Shown: positions 1 through 6,745, numbered from the stretch's first letter. The stretch: DNA of 13,762 nt from Candidatus Bathyarchaeota archaeon (GCA_007050885.1 SMYQ01000079.1:1-13762); one strand, 5' to 3'. A program made the numbers and translations. Notes: generated from the sequence alone by a model not told the origin.

Positions 1-25
1 TTATGCGAAAATTTTTGTGATTGGG

Positions 26-81
26 TATATTCCTAATCTAATAACTGGCCCAATATCTTGCGTTATAAGATTAGGAATATA
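26..81. repeat. 14-bp perfect inverted repeat, 28-base loop
   Basis: TATATTCCTAATCT at 26-39 is matched exactly by its reverse complement at 68-81. A second, nested pairing exists between ATTGGG (20-25) and CCCAAT (49-54), which would compete with the long stem. It lies beyond the 3' end of the minus-strand PRC-barrel gene, with no gene seen between it and the window edge. It could be a transcript-end hairpin for a gene outside the window or a protein-binding site. The rest of 1-177 shows no coding signal. Confidence 0.6.
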
Positions 82-177
82 AACTTTATACCGCCTGTCA
101 TATTCATAACGAATAAATCATTACATAAAAATCAGTGTTTGCTTTAATTATTCATCTTCTTTTTAGCCACACTTCGA

Positions 178-453
178 TCATAATTTATCAATGGTGCCCT
201 TCAGCTCTTCAATTGATTGGCCAAGAATAATTGCATCTTTAATATTTTCAATATTTTCAGTTTTTACTCGTACTTTAGCTTGGCGGAGGCGTGGGCGTTT
301 TCCAAGAAGTTGGTTAGCTGCGTCATTTTCTAGTTTTATAATAAAATGAGTTACTTTCATTCCGTCAGGATTAATCTCAAAATTCTTGACTTTTCCCATT
401 TTTATCATATCTTTGCTGTAGACTATTTTGTCATATAGGTTGCCTGCGAGCAA
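178..453 (-). CDS. PRC-barrel domain protein
   Basis: A 91-residue cytoplasmic protein. Residues about 1-45 read as the PRC-barrel pattern: a short strand, a 'KIVYSKDMIKMGKVKNFEI' element, then a Gly turn and 'VTHFIIKL'. PRC-barrels are small beta-barrels found in photosynthetic reaction centre H subunits, RimM and many free-standing archaeal proteins; the role of the archaeal ones is mostly unknown. The C-terminal half is Lys/Arg-rich with a final helix (ILGQSIEELKGTIDKL). The start is a TTG, chosen because GGAGG (462-466) sits eight bases upstream and an in-frame TGA immediately precedes the TTG. The gene follows rubrerythrin on the same strand with a 131-base gap, so it may have its own promoter; TTAAATC (490-496) or AATTAAATG (512-520), read on the minus strand, are possible TATA elements. 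Confidence 0.75.
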   Translation of the reverse strand: MLAGNLYDKIVYSKDMIKMGKVKNFEINPDGMKVTHFIIKLENDAANQLLGKRPRLRQAKVRVKTENIENIKDAIILGQSIEELKGTIDKL

Positions 454-461
454 TCAAAATG

Positions 462-466
462 CCTCC
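462..466 (-). promoter_or_regulatory. Shine-Dalgarno site fixing a TTG start
   Basis: GGAGG on the minus strand lies eight bases before the TTG start of the PRC-barrel gene. No ATG or GTG lies between the upstream in-frame TGA and this TTG, so the site decides the start. Confidence 0.75.
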
Positions 467-532
467 TCGGTAATATTCTGATAGTTATCTTAAATCTTCT
501 CTAAGATATCAATTAAATGATGCTAATGATGG

Positions 533-577
533 AAGTAGAGCTAATGCTACGATTAATTAACTCGCATTTCTCTACTT
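533..577. repeat. 8-bp inverted repeat after rubrerythrin
   Basis: AAGTAGAG (533-540) and CTCTACTT (570-577) are exact reverse complements separated by 29 bases, just past the rubrerythrin stop on the minus strand. It may form a 3' hairpin of that transcript. It lacks an adjacent T-run on the minus strand, so a terminator role is weakly supported. Confidence 0.35.
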
Positions 578-584
578 TTGATAT

Positions 585-1085
585 TTATTCTACTAGTTTG
601 AATCGTTGTTTTGGTGATCCACAGACAGGACATGTATCTGGAGCTTCGCCTTCTGCCGTATAGCCGCAAGTCTGGCATACGGAATATTGGGTTTTCTCGA
701 TATCTTTTCCAGTGTTAATTGCATGGATTGCACGTTGATAAAGGTCGGCATGTACTTTCTCAACTTGATTAGCGTAGTTGAAGGTTATTTTGGCTGAGTT
801 TCTGTTTTCTGATTCTGCTTCTTGGATAAATTCAGGATACATCTTAGTGTGTTCGTGGACTTCGCCTTCTAATGCTGTTTTAAGATTTTCATTCGTTGAT
901 CCTACTTGTTTCATTGTTCGTAGGTGACTTAGCGCGTGTACAGTTTCTGCTTCTGCTGCAGCTTTGAATAGTTGGGCAATATTCGGAAAACCTTCTTGTT
1001 CAGCCTTTCTTGAAAAAGCTGTGTATTTTCTATTCGCCTGGGATTCTCCAGCAAATGCGATCTGTAAGTTTTCATCAGTTCCCAA
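585..1085 (-). CDS. rbr: rubrerythrin
   Basis: A non-haem di-iron peroxidase that reduces hydrogen peroxide in the cytoplasm of anaerobes, taking electrons through its rubredoxin-like domain. With the start used here the protein has 166 residues. Residues 1-125 form the four-helix ferritin-like domain with the expected ligands: E14 in AGESQA, E47 and H50 in ETVH, E75 and E78 in GEVHE, E109 and H112 in EKVH. Residues 134-166 form the rubredoxin-like domain with C137-x2-C140 and C152-x2-C155. The open frame runs back to a TTG at 1121 (178 residues), but TTG at 1083-1085 is preferred. GGAGGT lies six bases before it, the product then begins MGTDENLQIAFAGES as rubrerythrins do, and the likely TATA element (1126-1133) would place transcription start near 1104, downstream of the longer start. 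All metal ligands are intact, implying an anaerobic or microaerophilic host. Confidence 0.95.
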   Translation of the reverse strand: MGTDENLQIAFAGESQANRKYTAFSRKAEQEGFPNIAQLFKAAAEAETVHALSHLRTMKQVGSTNENLKTALEGEVHEHTKMYPEFIQEAESENRNSAKITFNYANQVEKVHADLYQRAIHAINTGKDIEKTQYSVCQTCGYTAEGEAPDTCPVCGSPKQRFKLVE

Positions 1086-1091
1086 GTTTAG

Positions 1092-1097
1092 ACCTCC
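1092..1097 (-). promoter_or_regulatory. Shine-Dalgarno site of rubrerythrin
   Basis: GGAGGT on the minus strand lies six bases before the TTG at 1085. It argues for the shorter start, because the longer frame beginning at 1121 would translate through it. Confidence 0.75.
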
Positions 1098-1125
1098 GAA
1101 ATTACCTTGTGAATTTATCAAGATG

Positions 1126-1133
1126 TTATTAAA
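1126..1133 (-). promoter_or_regulatory. probable TATA box for rubrerythrin
   Basis: TTTAATAA on the minus strand lies about 25 bases before an inferred transcription start near 1104. That gives a leader of roughly 18 bases containing the Shine-Dalgarno site. This is inferred from spacing only. Confidence 0.4.
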
Positions 1134-1181
1134 GGTTGATGCTCTAGTAAAAGAATAATTAATAATAATGAAAAGTAATTT

Positions 1182-1781
1182 CTAAGATTTTTCTCTTAGT
1201 CTGGCTATGATTAAGTAGATTTTTTCAAAGAAGAAACTTTGTTCATCCTGTATTTCAACTTCGAATCCTTTTTTGCTTAGAGCTTTCATTGTTTTATCAT
1301 ACCCGGATAACGTAGATTGGATAATCTGTATTCGCCCGTTATTACCAAGGTAATTATCTACTTCTTTGATAAATCTCTCAGTCAAATTGCGCCCATCTCT
1401 TCCTCCATTCCACGAGTAATCTATTGGATCGTTTTTATCATCAACTGATTGTGGAAGATAGGGTGGATTCATTATTATGAGGCTAAATTTTCCTTTTATT
1501 GCGGTGAATAGATCACTAACGATGAATTCCACATTATTGATATTATTCTGTTTAGCGTTAATCTTTGCAAGACGAACAGCATGAGGATTGATATCTATAC
1601 CGAAAACGCTTTCAGCCTTTTGCGAGGCCACCAATGAGATATATCCTGATCCTACACCAATCTCTAATACTCTATCATTTATTCTAACGTCAAGATTCTT
1701 CGCAAGCAGCATTGTATCTTCTGCAGGATCATATACATTTGGGTTTTTTTCCATTTTGAATTTTTTTATTGATAAATTCAA
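1182..1781 (-). CDS. HemK/PrmC-like (HEMK2/Mtq2-type) protein glutamine methyltransferase
   Basis: A class I SAM-dependent methyltransferase of 199 residues. The opening VYDPAEDTMLLAKNL (16-30) is typical of the archaeal/eukaryotic HEMK2 group. The SAM loop is E40-IGVGSG46, the acidic ribose-binding residue is D63 (GIDINP), and the catalytic N105-PPY108 motif matches methylation of a planar amide such as glutamine. There is no N-terminal substrate-recognition domain like that of bacterial PrmC, which also fits the HEMK2 group. Known members methylate the Gln of the GGQ motif of class I release factor (aRF1/eRF1), in eukaryotes with the zinc-ribbon partner Trm112; no partner is visible here. 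The TTG start is supported by GGAG eight bases upstream. An ATG at residue 10 is an alternative and would keep all motifs. The gene diverges from the dehydrogenase at 1931; ATTAAATAATG on the minus strand (about 1835-1845) is a possible TATA element. Confidence 0.85.
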   Translation of the reverse strand: MNLSIKKFKMEKNPNVYDPAEDTMLLAKNLDVRINDRVLEIGVGSGYISLVASQKAESVFGIDINPHAVRLAKINAKQNNINNVEFIVSDLFTAIKGKFSLIIMNPPYLPQSVDDKNDPIDYSWNGGRDGRNLTERFIKEVDNYLGNNGRIQIIQSTLSGYDKTMKALSKKGFEVEIQDEQSFFFEKIYLIIARLREKS

Positions 1782-1876
1782 AAGGCAATCTCCACGGGAT
1801 CATTCATCTTTTTTTGATATTCATACTCAAGCATTATTTAATCGTGATCTAAACGGTTACCATTCAGTCAGCCATA

Positions 1877-1888
1877 TTCTTCCAAGAA
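1877..1888. promoter_or_regulatory. palindrome abutting a TATA box (candidate operator)
   Basis: TTCTT-CC-AAGAA is a perfect palindrome ending two bases before the likely TATA element of the dehydrogenase gene, where archaeal BRE sequences sit. GTCAG (1867-1871) and CTGAC (1900-1904) add an outer inverted repeat around palindrome and TATA. A repressor bound here would block TBP/TFB access. The binding protein is unknown. Confidence 0.35.
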
Positions 1889-1889
1889 G

Positions 1890-1897
1890 ATATATAG
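1890..1897 (+). promoter_or_regulatory. probable TATA box of the dehydrogenase/corrinoid block
   Basis: ATATATAG lies about 34-46 bases before the two possible TTG starts (1931 and 1940), giving an expected transcription start near 1919 and a short leader. Confidence 0.45.
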
Positions 1898-1930
1898 AAC
1901 TGACATAACTAGGTAGCGCCACGGTTTAGG

Positions 1931-3016
1931 TTGAAGAAATTGAAGGATTCATACAAGATTGCTATTATAGAGGGGGACGGCATAGGTCCAGACATCGTAA
2001 GCGAAGCAAAAAAAGTATTAGAATTATTGCAAAAGAGATTTGACTTTCGACTTGAATACATAGATGCCCCTATGGGTGATCAAGTAAAAGAGACCTCCGG
2101 AGAACCTGTCCCTAAAAAATCTTTAGAGATATTCTTGAAGTCAGATGCAGCTCTAAAGGGGCCTGTTGGCGAAACCACAAGAGATCTTGTTCAGGCTCTA
2201 AGATTTAATCTTGACCTATACGCTAATGTTCGACCGGCTAAATCATATTCATCTATTTGTCCGCCCGCGTTGAGACCCGATATAGATCTGGTTGTAATAA
2301 GAGAAAATACAGAGGGTCTTTATCGTTCACTAGAGAACGAAATTATTCCAGGAGTATGGACAACTGCAGGAGTTTACACAGAGAGTGCTTGTGAAAGAGT
2401 TTCTCGATTCTCATTCGATCTTGCTAAGAGTAGATTGAGCAGAGGCGGCAAGGGCGAAGTTGTTCTAGCTCACAAAGCAAACATTTTTCGTAAAACCCAT
2501 GGTATGTTTAGAGATATATTCAGAAAAGTTAGCAAAGACTATCCTGATATAAAATGTAGGGACTTATACGCAGACGCTGTTTGCGCATTGTTAGTTAAAG
2601 AACCACAAAAATTCGATGTGATTCTAGCAGAAAACCTAATTGCTGACCTATTAAGCGATTTGGCGGGCCAGATTGCTGGAGGATTAGGCATGACGGCTGC
2701 AACAAACTTCAATATAGAAAAACGAATTGGATATTTCGAACCGACACACGGATGCGCCTATGATATAGCAGGAACGAATAAAGCAAATCCTATAGGTCAA
2801 ATATCTTCTGCAGGACTTATGCTTGATTTTCTTGGAACATATCATCAAGACAAACGTCTAATAGAAGCAGCTCAAGCAATAGAAGTTTCAGTTGCCAAGT
2901 ATTTAACACAGTCAAAAAATGAAGAACTTCCTATAGAACTTGGAGGAAAAGCAGACACAGAAACTGTTGGCAAAATCATTGCTAAAATAGCCTCAACATC
3001 ATCTACGAAATCTTGA
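1931..3016 (+). CDS. isocitrate/isopropylmalate dehydrogenase family protein (beta-decarboxylating dehydrogenase)
   Basis: A 361-residue NAD(P)-dependent enzyme that oxidises a 2-hydroxy acid and decarboxylates the product. Seen in order: GDGIGP (15-20), KGPVGE (76-81), substrate-binding R91, R101 and R124 (in RENTEGLY), catalytic Y131 and K182 (HKAN), metal-binding D215 (YADAV), D239 and D243 (DLLSD), and the nucleotide segment HGCAYDIAGTNKANP (273-287). D278 in that segment fits the NAD-preferring members. The active site is therefore complete and length is normal. RENTEGLY is shared by archaeal isopropylmalate, isocitrate, homoisocitrate and tartrate dehydrogenases, so the substrate cannot be read off. 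No leuA, leuC or leuD neighbour supports leucine synthesis. It is followed after 48 bases by the corrinoid protein, which suggests co-transcription and a link to methyl metabolism. The start is TTG at 1931, or TTG at 1940; no clear Shine-Dalgarno site separates them. Confidence 0.85.
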   Translation: MKKLKDSYKIAIIEGDGIGPDIVSEAKKVLELLQKRFDFRLEYIDAPMGDQVKETSGEPVPKKSLEIFLKSDAALKGPVGETTRDLVQALRFNLDLYANVRPAKSYSSICPPALRPDIDLVVIRENTEGLYRSLENEIIPGVWTTAGVYTESACERVSRFSFDLAKSRLSRGGKGEVVLAHKANIFRKTHGMFRDIFRKVSKDYPDIKCRDLYADAVCALLVKEPQKFDVILAENLIADLLSDLAGQIAGGLGMTAATNFNIEKRIGYFEPTHGCAYDIAGTNKANPIGQISSAGLMLDFLGTYHQDKRLIEAAQAIEVSVAKYLTQSKNEELPIELGGKADTETVGKIIAKIASTSSTKS

Positions 3017-3064
3017 AATTAGATACTACACATTTTAGATTCTTTAACATTCCAAATACGAAAT

Positions 3065-3727
3065 GTGAAAATTATGTCAGATGACTCCAATATTCTTGAA
3101 AGCATCAAAGAATGTTTCATCAAATTAGAAGGCCCCGATAAAATCAAAGAACTTACAATGAAAGCTCTTGAGTCAGGAGTTGAAGCAAGCCAACTTATCA
3201 AAGCTATCAAAGAAGGACTTGACGAAGTCGGACAAAAATATGAAAACAGTGAGTACTTCCTTTCAGACCTCGTGATGTCTGGCGTCATGGCCAGCGAAGT
3301 AACTAATTTAGTTAAACCTAGACTTCAATCTGCTGAATCTGAGCCCATGGGCAAAGTCTTACTCGGAACAGTGAAAGGAGACATTCACGATATTGGCAAA
3401 AACCTCGTTAATAACATGTTAACTACTCAAGGATTTGAAGTGATAGATATCGGCGTAGATGTATCACCTGAGAAATTTGCAGAGAATATAAAGAAGCATA
3501 AACCAGACATTCTAGCTATGTCCTGTCTATTAACGGCTGGAATGCCTGAGATGTCTAAGACAGTACAATTATCAAAGAAAGCCAGTTCAGAAGTTAAAAC
3601 AATGATTGGAGGCAGACCAATAACAAAAGAATTTGCAGATGAGATAGGTGCAGATGCTTACGGAAGAGATGCATTTGAAGCCATAGACTTAGCAAGAAAA
3701 ATGGTGGGATCAACAACAATTGAATAG
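3065..3727 (+). CDS. corrinoid (cobalamin-binding) methyltransferase protein, MtbC/MtaC type
   Basis: A 220-residue cytoplasmic carrier that holds a cobamide whose cobalt is methylated by one methyltransferase and demethylated by another. Residues about 5-90 form the helical cap domain; residues about 95-215 form the Rossmann-like B12 domain. The B12 signature is complete: D106-x-H108-x-x-G111 with H108 as lower cobalt ligand, S153-CLL after the third strand, and G182-G183 in the nucleotide-tail loop (IGGRPIT). Length matches MtaC/MtbC/MtmC proteins, and the substrate is set by the partner methyltransferase, not by this protein. The GTG at 3065 is used; ATG at 3074 (residue 4) is equally possible, and neither has a clear ribosome site. 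The stop overlaps the start of the UroD-type gene by eight bases, implying translational coupling. No cobalamin riboswitch was seen upstream. Confidence 0.93.
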   Translation: MKIMSDDSNILESIKECFIKLEGPDKIKELTMKALESGVEASQLIKAIKEGLDEVGQKYENSEYFLSDLVMSGVMASEVTNLVKPRLQSAESEPMGKVLLGTVKGDIHDIGKNLVNNMLTTQGFEVIDIGVDVSPEKFAENIKKHKPDILAMSCLLTAGMPEMSKTVQLSKKASSEVKTMIGGRPITKEFADEIGADAYGRDAFEAIDLARKMVGSTTIE

Positions 3728-4844
3728 TAGAGAAAGAGTCCTTAAAGCTATAAACTTCGAAGAACCTGACATGGTCCCAATCGGCGAATTGGCAATAGAT
3801 CTTAGCCTTATGGAAAAAATTCTAGATGTTAAAAAAGATATTACTTACTCGTCACAATCTGCTTTAATCTCAGACAGAGAAAAAGAAAGATCATTATATG
3901 ATATCTACTACAAAACATACAGAAAGATTGGGTTAGATCTAATTTACTGCATATCAACATCTTTGCCTGATAATTATGAATTAAAAAAATTACCTAATGG
4001 CCAACTCATGGACGAATTAGGAAGAACATATACATTTGATCCAACCTCAAAAACCCAGACTGTAACTGGAACGGTATTTAATACAGAAGAAGACGTTGAA
4101 AAATTTTTAGAATATGATTTCCCAGATCCAGAGGCACCTGGAAGAGATTATGGCCTAAGACATTTGAAGAAAATTAACCAAGAGACAATGGCTCTAGGTT
4201 TCCATATTCGTGAACCTTTTGCCCAAACATGGGAAGCTCTGACACCGGTTAAGTTCGTCTATTGGATGCACAAAAACCCTTCATTAGTGAAGAACTTTAT
4301 TGACAAACTAACTGATTTTAACATTCAATTAATTAAAATCCTATGTCAACATGATTTAGACATCATCATTATGGGGGGAGATTTATGCGAGGCAAAAGGA
4401 CCCATGCTACCTCCAGACAAATTCAAATCATTAGGAGTTTTCGATGCTATGAGGCGACAAGTAGAAACGGCACATCGATATAACACCAAATTCATTAAGC
4501 ATACAGATGGGTTTGTTGATCCATTACTTGATGATTTGTTAGATATTGCGAAAATCGATGGTTTACACTCTTTGGATCCTAGTGCAGGTGTAGATATTGG
4601 TGAGATCAAAAAGAATTACGGTGATAGTCTCATATTGCATGGTAATATTTCTGTTGATAATCTAGCTACAAAGAGCCCAGAAGAAATAATTGAAGAAACA
4701 AAGAATGTGATTAAAGTAGCTTCGCCAAATGGAGGCCACATATTATCATCGAGTAATTCATGGTACGGTGGTGGCAAACTTGAAAATTATCTTGCAATGG
4801 TTGAAACCGGAAGAAAATATGGAAAATACCCTATCGCACTCTAG
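3720..4844 (+). CDS. uroporphyrinogen decarboxylase (URO-D) family corrinoid-dependent methyltransferase
   Basis: A 374-residue TIM-barrel protein of the UroD/MtaA/CmuA superfamily. It is judged a methyltransferase, not a haem enzyme, because it overlaps a corrinoid protein gene. The N-terminus NSRERVLKAINFEEPDMVPIG is the usual opening of the methyltransferase branch and fixes the TTG start at 3720, which lies inside the last codons of the upstream gene. GGDLCEAKGPMLPPDKF (219-235) and LHGNISVDNL near residues 307-316 match the family. In zinc-dependent methylcobamide:CoM methyltransferases the zinc site begins H-x-C-G; here it is H261-T-D263-G, and the late ligand region reads ILSSSNSWYGG without Cys. 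C223 is the only Cys at a plausible active-site position. The zinc-thiolate mechanism is therefore unlikely. The protein may take a methyl group from an O- or N-methyl donor or use another acceptor; the substrate is unknown. Confidence 0.85.
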   Translation: MNSRERVLKAINFEEPDMVPIGELAIDLSLMEKILDVKKDITYSSQSALISDREKERSLYDIYYKTYRKIGLDLIYCISTSLPDNYELKKLPNGQLMDELGRTYTFDPTSKTQTVTGTVFNTEEDVEKFLEYDFPDPEAPGRDYGLRHLKKINQETMALGFHIREPFAQTWEALTPVKFVYWMHKNPSLVKNFIDKLTDFNIQLIKILCQHDLDIIIMGGDLCEAKGPMLPPDKFKSLGVFDAMRRQVETAHRYNTKFIKHTDGFVDPLLDDLLDIAKIDGLHSLDPSAGVDIGEIKKNYGDSLILHGNISVDNLATKSPEEIIEETKNVIKVASPNGGHILSSSNSWYGGGKLENYLAMVETGRKYGKYPIAL

Positions 4845-4900
4845 AAGGAATGGATTAGGAACATTATCTTAACTTACTCTGAAATCAACAATATTTGTAT

Positions 4901-4908
4901 AAAAAAAA
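4901..4908 (-). terminator. oligo-T terminator of the 4917-5729 gene
   Basis: On the minus strand, nine bases past the TGA stop, the sequence reads AAAA followed by eight or more T on the transcript. Archaeal RNA polymerase terminates at such oligo-T runs. The 72-base gap also receives the converging UroD-type gene. Confidence 0.5.
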
Positions 4909-4916
4909 TTTTAACA

Positions 4917-5729
4917 TCAAAATACTGTAGATAGTTCAACGCGTAATAATTTCCGACCTTTTTTTACGTGCTGCTTTGATTTTTGAGTTAAGATGTAAAC
5001 TATTGAAGGGATAATTAGAATTGTCGCTGCGACTATTAAGAACAAACTAAAGCTGGGTCTTTCAAGAAGTTTATTGATTCGTGATTCTATTTGTGTTCTA
5101 AGATTTGTTTGGCTTTTCAAGTGTATTAGTGCTTCTTCTTTTGCTCGACTGGCGAGTTGGTATGCGCTGTCATCATCCAAGTATAATGGTTCTTTATTAT
5201 AATCCATTGATACTGCATAACCTTTCAAGTGGAATGAAGGCTCATTCACTCCAAAAACAATTGGGATACTCCAACTTTTGAATTTATCAATAGATTTCTT
5301 CAAGGTGTTCTGTGCAACTGAAGGTTTCTCAATGTAACTGGGCATATTTTTGATTGTTTCATTTGCATCTTGGATCATATTCCAAGTCATATTCACGTAG
5401 ATCCTAAATGATGCCCTTTCTGCCAAAAACCATGAGTAATAAGCACATGCCTTAGCTTCGTCATAGTATTTTACATTTAGATAATCTTTAGCTTTAGAAG
5501 ACCATAACTTTGATTCGTTGATATCATCATATGACATATTCTTAACCTCATCGGATATGTTTGACCGAAATTGATCAACCAGCGTCTCAAAAGCGCTTGT
5601 AGATTCTTTGGCACTGTAAATAGCATAAAGAGTGAAACTTACATCTTCTTCAATTGAGATCGGGAAAGGTGACATCGTATTTGGGAAAGATAATGATATT
5701 AAAAGTACCAAAATTGTTATGTTGAACAT
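4917..5729 (-). CDS. secreted, membrane-anchored helical surface protein of unknown function
   Basis: I do not recognise the family of this 270-residue protein. Residues 1-19 form a hydrophobic segment consistent with a signal peptide. Residues about 25-225 form a mainly helical outer domain, and residues about 227-247 form one transmembrane helix (FSLFLIVAATILIIPSIVYIL). A basic tail follows (KSKQHVKKGRK), placing the C-terminus in the cytoplasm. Five N-x-S/T sequons fall in the outer domain (N57, N64, N71, N113, N123), all in its first half, so N-glycosylation is plausible. Tyr/Trp-rich helices at 82-118 (YLNVKYYDEAKACAYYSWFLAERASFRIY split across turns) may mediate packing or ligand contact. 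The ATG start is preceded by a weak GGGAT. The gene diverges from the SpoIIM-like gene with a 203-base shared upstream region, so the two could be co-regulated. Confidence 0.65.
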   Translation of the reverse strand: MFNITILVLLISLSFPNTMSPFPISIEEDVSFTLYAIYSAKESTSAFETLVDQFRSNISDEVKNMSYDDINESKLWSSKAKDYLNVKYYDEAKACAYYSWFLAERASFRIYVNMTWNMIQDANETIKNMPSYIEKPSVAQNTLKKSIDKFKSWSIPIVFGVNEPSFHLKGYAVSMDYNKEPLYLDDDSAYQLASRAKEEALIHLKSQTNLRTQIESRINKLLERPSFSLFLIVAATILIIPSIVYILTQKSKQHVKKGRKLLRVELSTVF

Positions 5730-5776
5730 GCTAAATCCCTGTTTCTTCTACATTCTGTTTGCCAGTTATCCATTAT

Positions 5777-5800
5777 GATGCAATGTAAGATGCCATGTAT
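5777..5800. repeat. 12-base tandem direct repeat upstream of the surface-protein gene
   Basis: GATGCAATGTAA is followed directly by GATGCCATGTAT, 10 of 12 bases identical, 48-71 bases before the minus-strand start at 5729. One helical turn of spacing fits a two-site operator, but the match could be chance. The rest of 5730-5932 holds only AT-rich promoter-like sequence, such as TTTAAAAATATC at 5848-5859. Confidence 0.3.
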
Positions 5801-5932
5801 CTATTTGTTAAGAGGGTTTACACAATAACTTTTTCATCATATCAAGTTTAAAAATATCTTTACGTTTATTAGACAAATTTTATTCAAATCGTACCATTAT
5901 TTTTATGATAATCATTCATTTGATTTGGATAA

Positions 5933-6592
5933 GTGAGAATAGTGATGAGATTCTTGAATGAATCATTGAAAACAACGAAAAAGATGAAAAGACTCCTTTT
6001 ACTTGTTACATTATTATACATTATCTCATATTTTATCGGATATATTGTGATTCACATCGAAGTACCAAGCATATTGGGATTCATAGAACCTATGCTTGAA
6101 GGAATTTCAACAAATCCTGTATACACTCCAATAATTAGCGCATTTGAAGATAGAAATCTTGCATTTGCGATTTTATATACATTTATAGTGAATCTTTTTG
6201 CAGGCGCTTTTGCAACAACGACTCTGCCTGGAATTATTCCTCTCATAGGAGCAGCGATATCTGGGCTGGTAACAGTATTTCGTGGGTTCATTATAGGAGC
6301 ATTATTTACATATGCTGCCTCAATTGAAACCGAAATTCCAGTTGGAATTGAATGGATGATCATAGCTTTAGGAACATTAATTCTTGAATTAGGTGCTTAC
6401 GTTTTCTCGGCTACAGCTGGAATAAATTTGAGCCTTTCCAGCATATTTCCAAACCGATATTTTTCGAAAAGTCGTAAAATCGCTTTCATAGAAGCATTGA
6501 AGGATGCTGGAAGATTGTATATCATTGTGGTAATTTTATTAGTACTCGGAGCGATATGGGAGATGACTGGACTTTATCTGCTTATGCCTTGA
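5933..6592 (+). CDS. SpoIIM-like (stage II sporulation protein M family) integral membrane protein
   Basis: A 219-residue membrane protein with about five or six hydrophobic helices (roughly 20-41, 76-96, 100-128, 140-165, 195-217). A basic N-terminus (KTTKKMKR) points it into the cytoplasm. The pattern of N87 before a helix, a Gly/Pro-rich loop (LPGIIPLIGAAISG), then ILELGAYVFSATAGINLSL (150-168) with an acidic residue inside a helix matches the SpoIIM/DUF95 family. In spore formers SpoIIM joins SpoIID and SpoIIP in engulfment; archaea do not sporulate, and the role of archaeal members is unknown. Proposed roles include membrane remodelling and transport. Starts at GTG 5933, GTG 5942 and ATG 5945 are all possible; GTGAG at 5933-5937 would serve as a ribosome site for the ATG. 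A stop at 6590-6592 is followed by a 184-base gap with only AT-rich sequence. Confidence 0.75.
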   Translation: MRIVMRFLNESLKTTKKMKRLLLLVTLLYIISYFIGYIVIHIEVPSILGFIEPMLEGISTNPVYTPIISAFEDRNLAFAILYTFIVNLFAGAFATTTLPGIIPLIGAAISGLVTVFRGFIIGALFTYAASIETEIPVGIEWMIIALGTLILELGAYVFSATAGINLSLSSIFPNRYFSKSRKIAFIEALKDAGRLYIIVVILLVLGAIWEMTGLYLLMP

Positions 6593-6733
6593 ATTCTCTT
6601 GACTCAAAAGAAATGAAAATTACTGGATCTTCAATCAAAAAATTATTTCCTGGAAAATGAAATATTAATGAGATAAAAAGTATGTAACATCTATGCTTCA
6701 GTCAAATCAAATCTTATATTGAAAATTTTCTAA

Positions 6734-6739
6734 TTTATA
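6734..6739 (+). promoter_or_regulatory. probable TATA box of the 56-residue RHH gene
   Basis: TTTATA lies about 40 bases before the ATG at 6777, predicting transcription start near 6762 and a leader of about 15 bases containing GAGG. Confidence 0.4.
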
Positions 6740-6745
6740 CAGAAT

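Noticed and set aside
1588..1908. Open frame on the plus strand opposite the HemK-like gene
   Set aside because: Most of it is antisense to the SAM-binding motifs, and the remainder crosses the promoter region.
2990..3064. Possible cobalamin riboswitch before the corrinoid gene
   Set aside because: The 48-base gap is too short and lacks the conserved B12-box pattern.
3019..3288. Open frame on the minus strand opposite the corrinoid protein gene
   Set aside because: It lies wholly against a gene with a complete B12 motif, has no recognisable domain, and has no ribosome site.
4346..4609. Open frame on the minus strand inside the UroD-type gene
   Set aside because: Low-complexity Ser-rich product antisense to a conserved barrel; a by-product of codon usage.
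3720..4844. Haem-biosynthetic uroporphyrinogen decarboxylase (HemE)
   Set aside because: The N-terminus, the overlapping corrinoid gene and the lack of other haem genes fit the methyltransferase branch.
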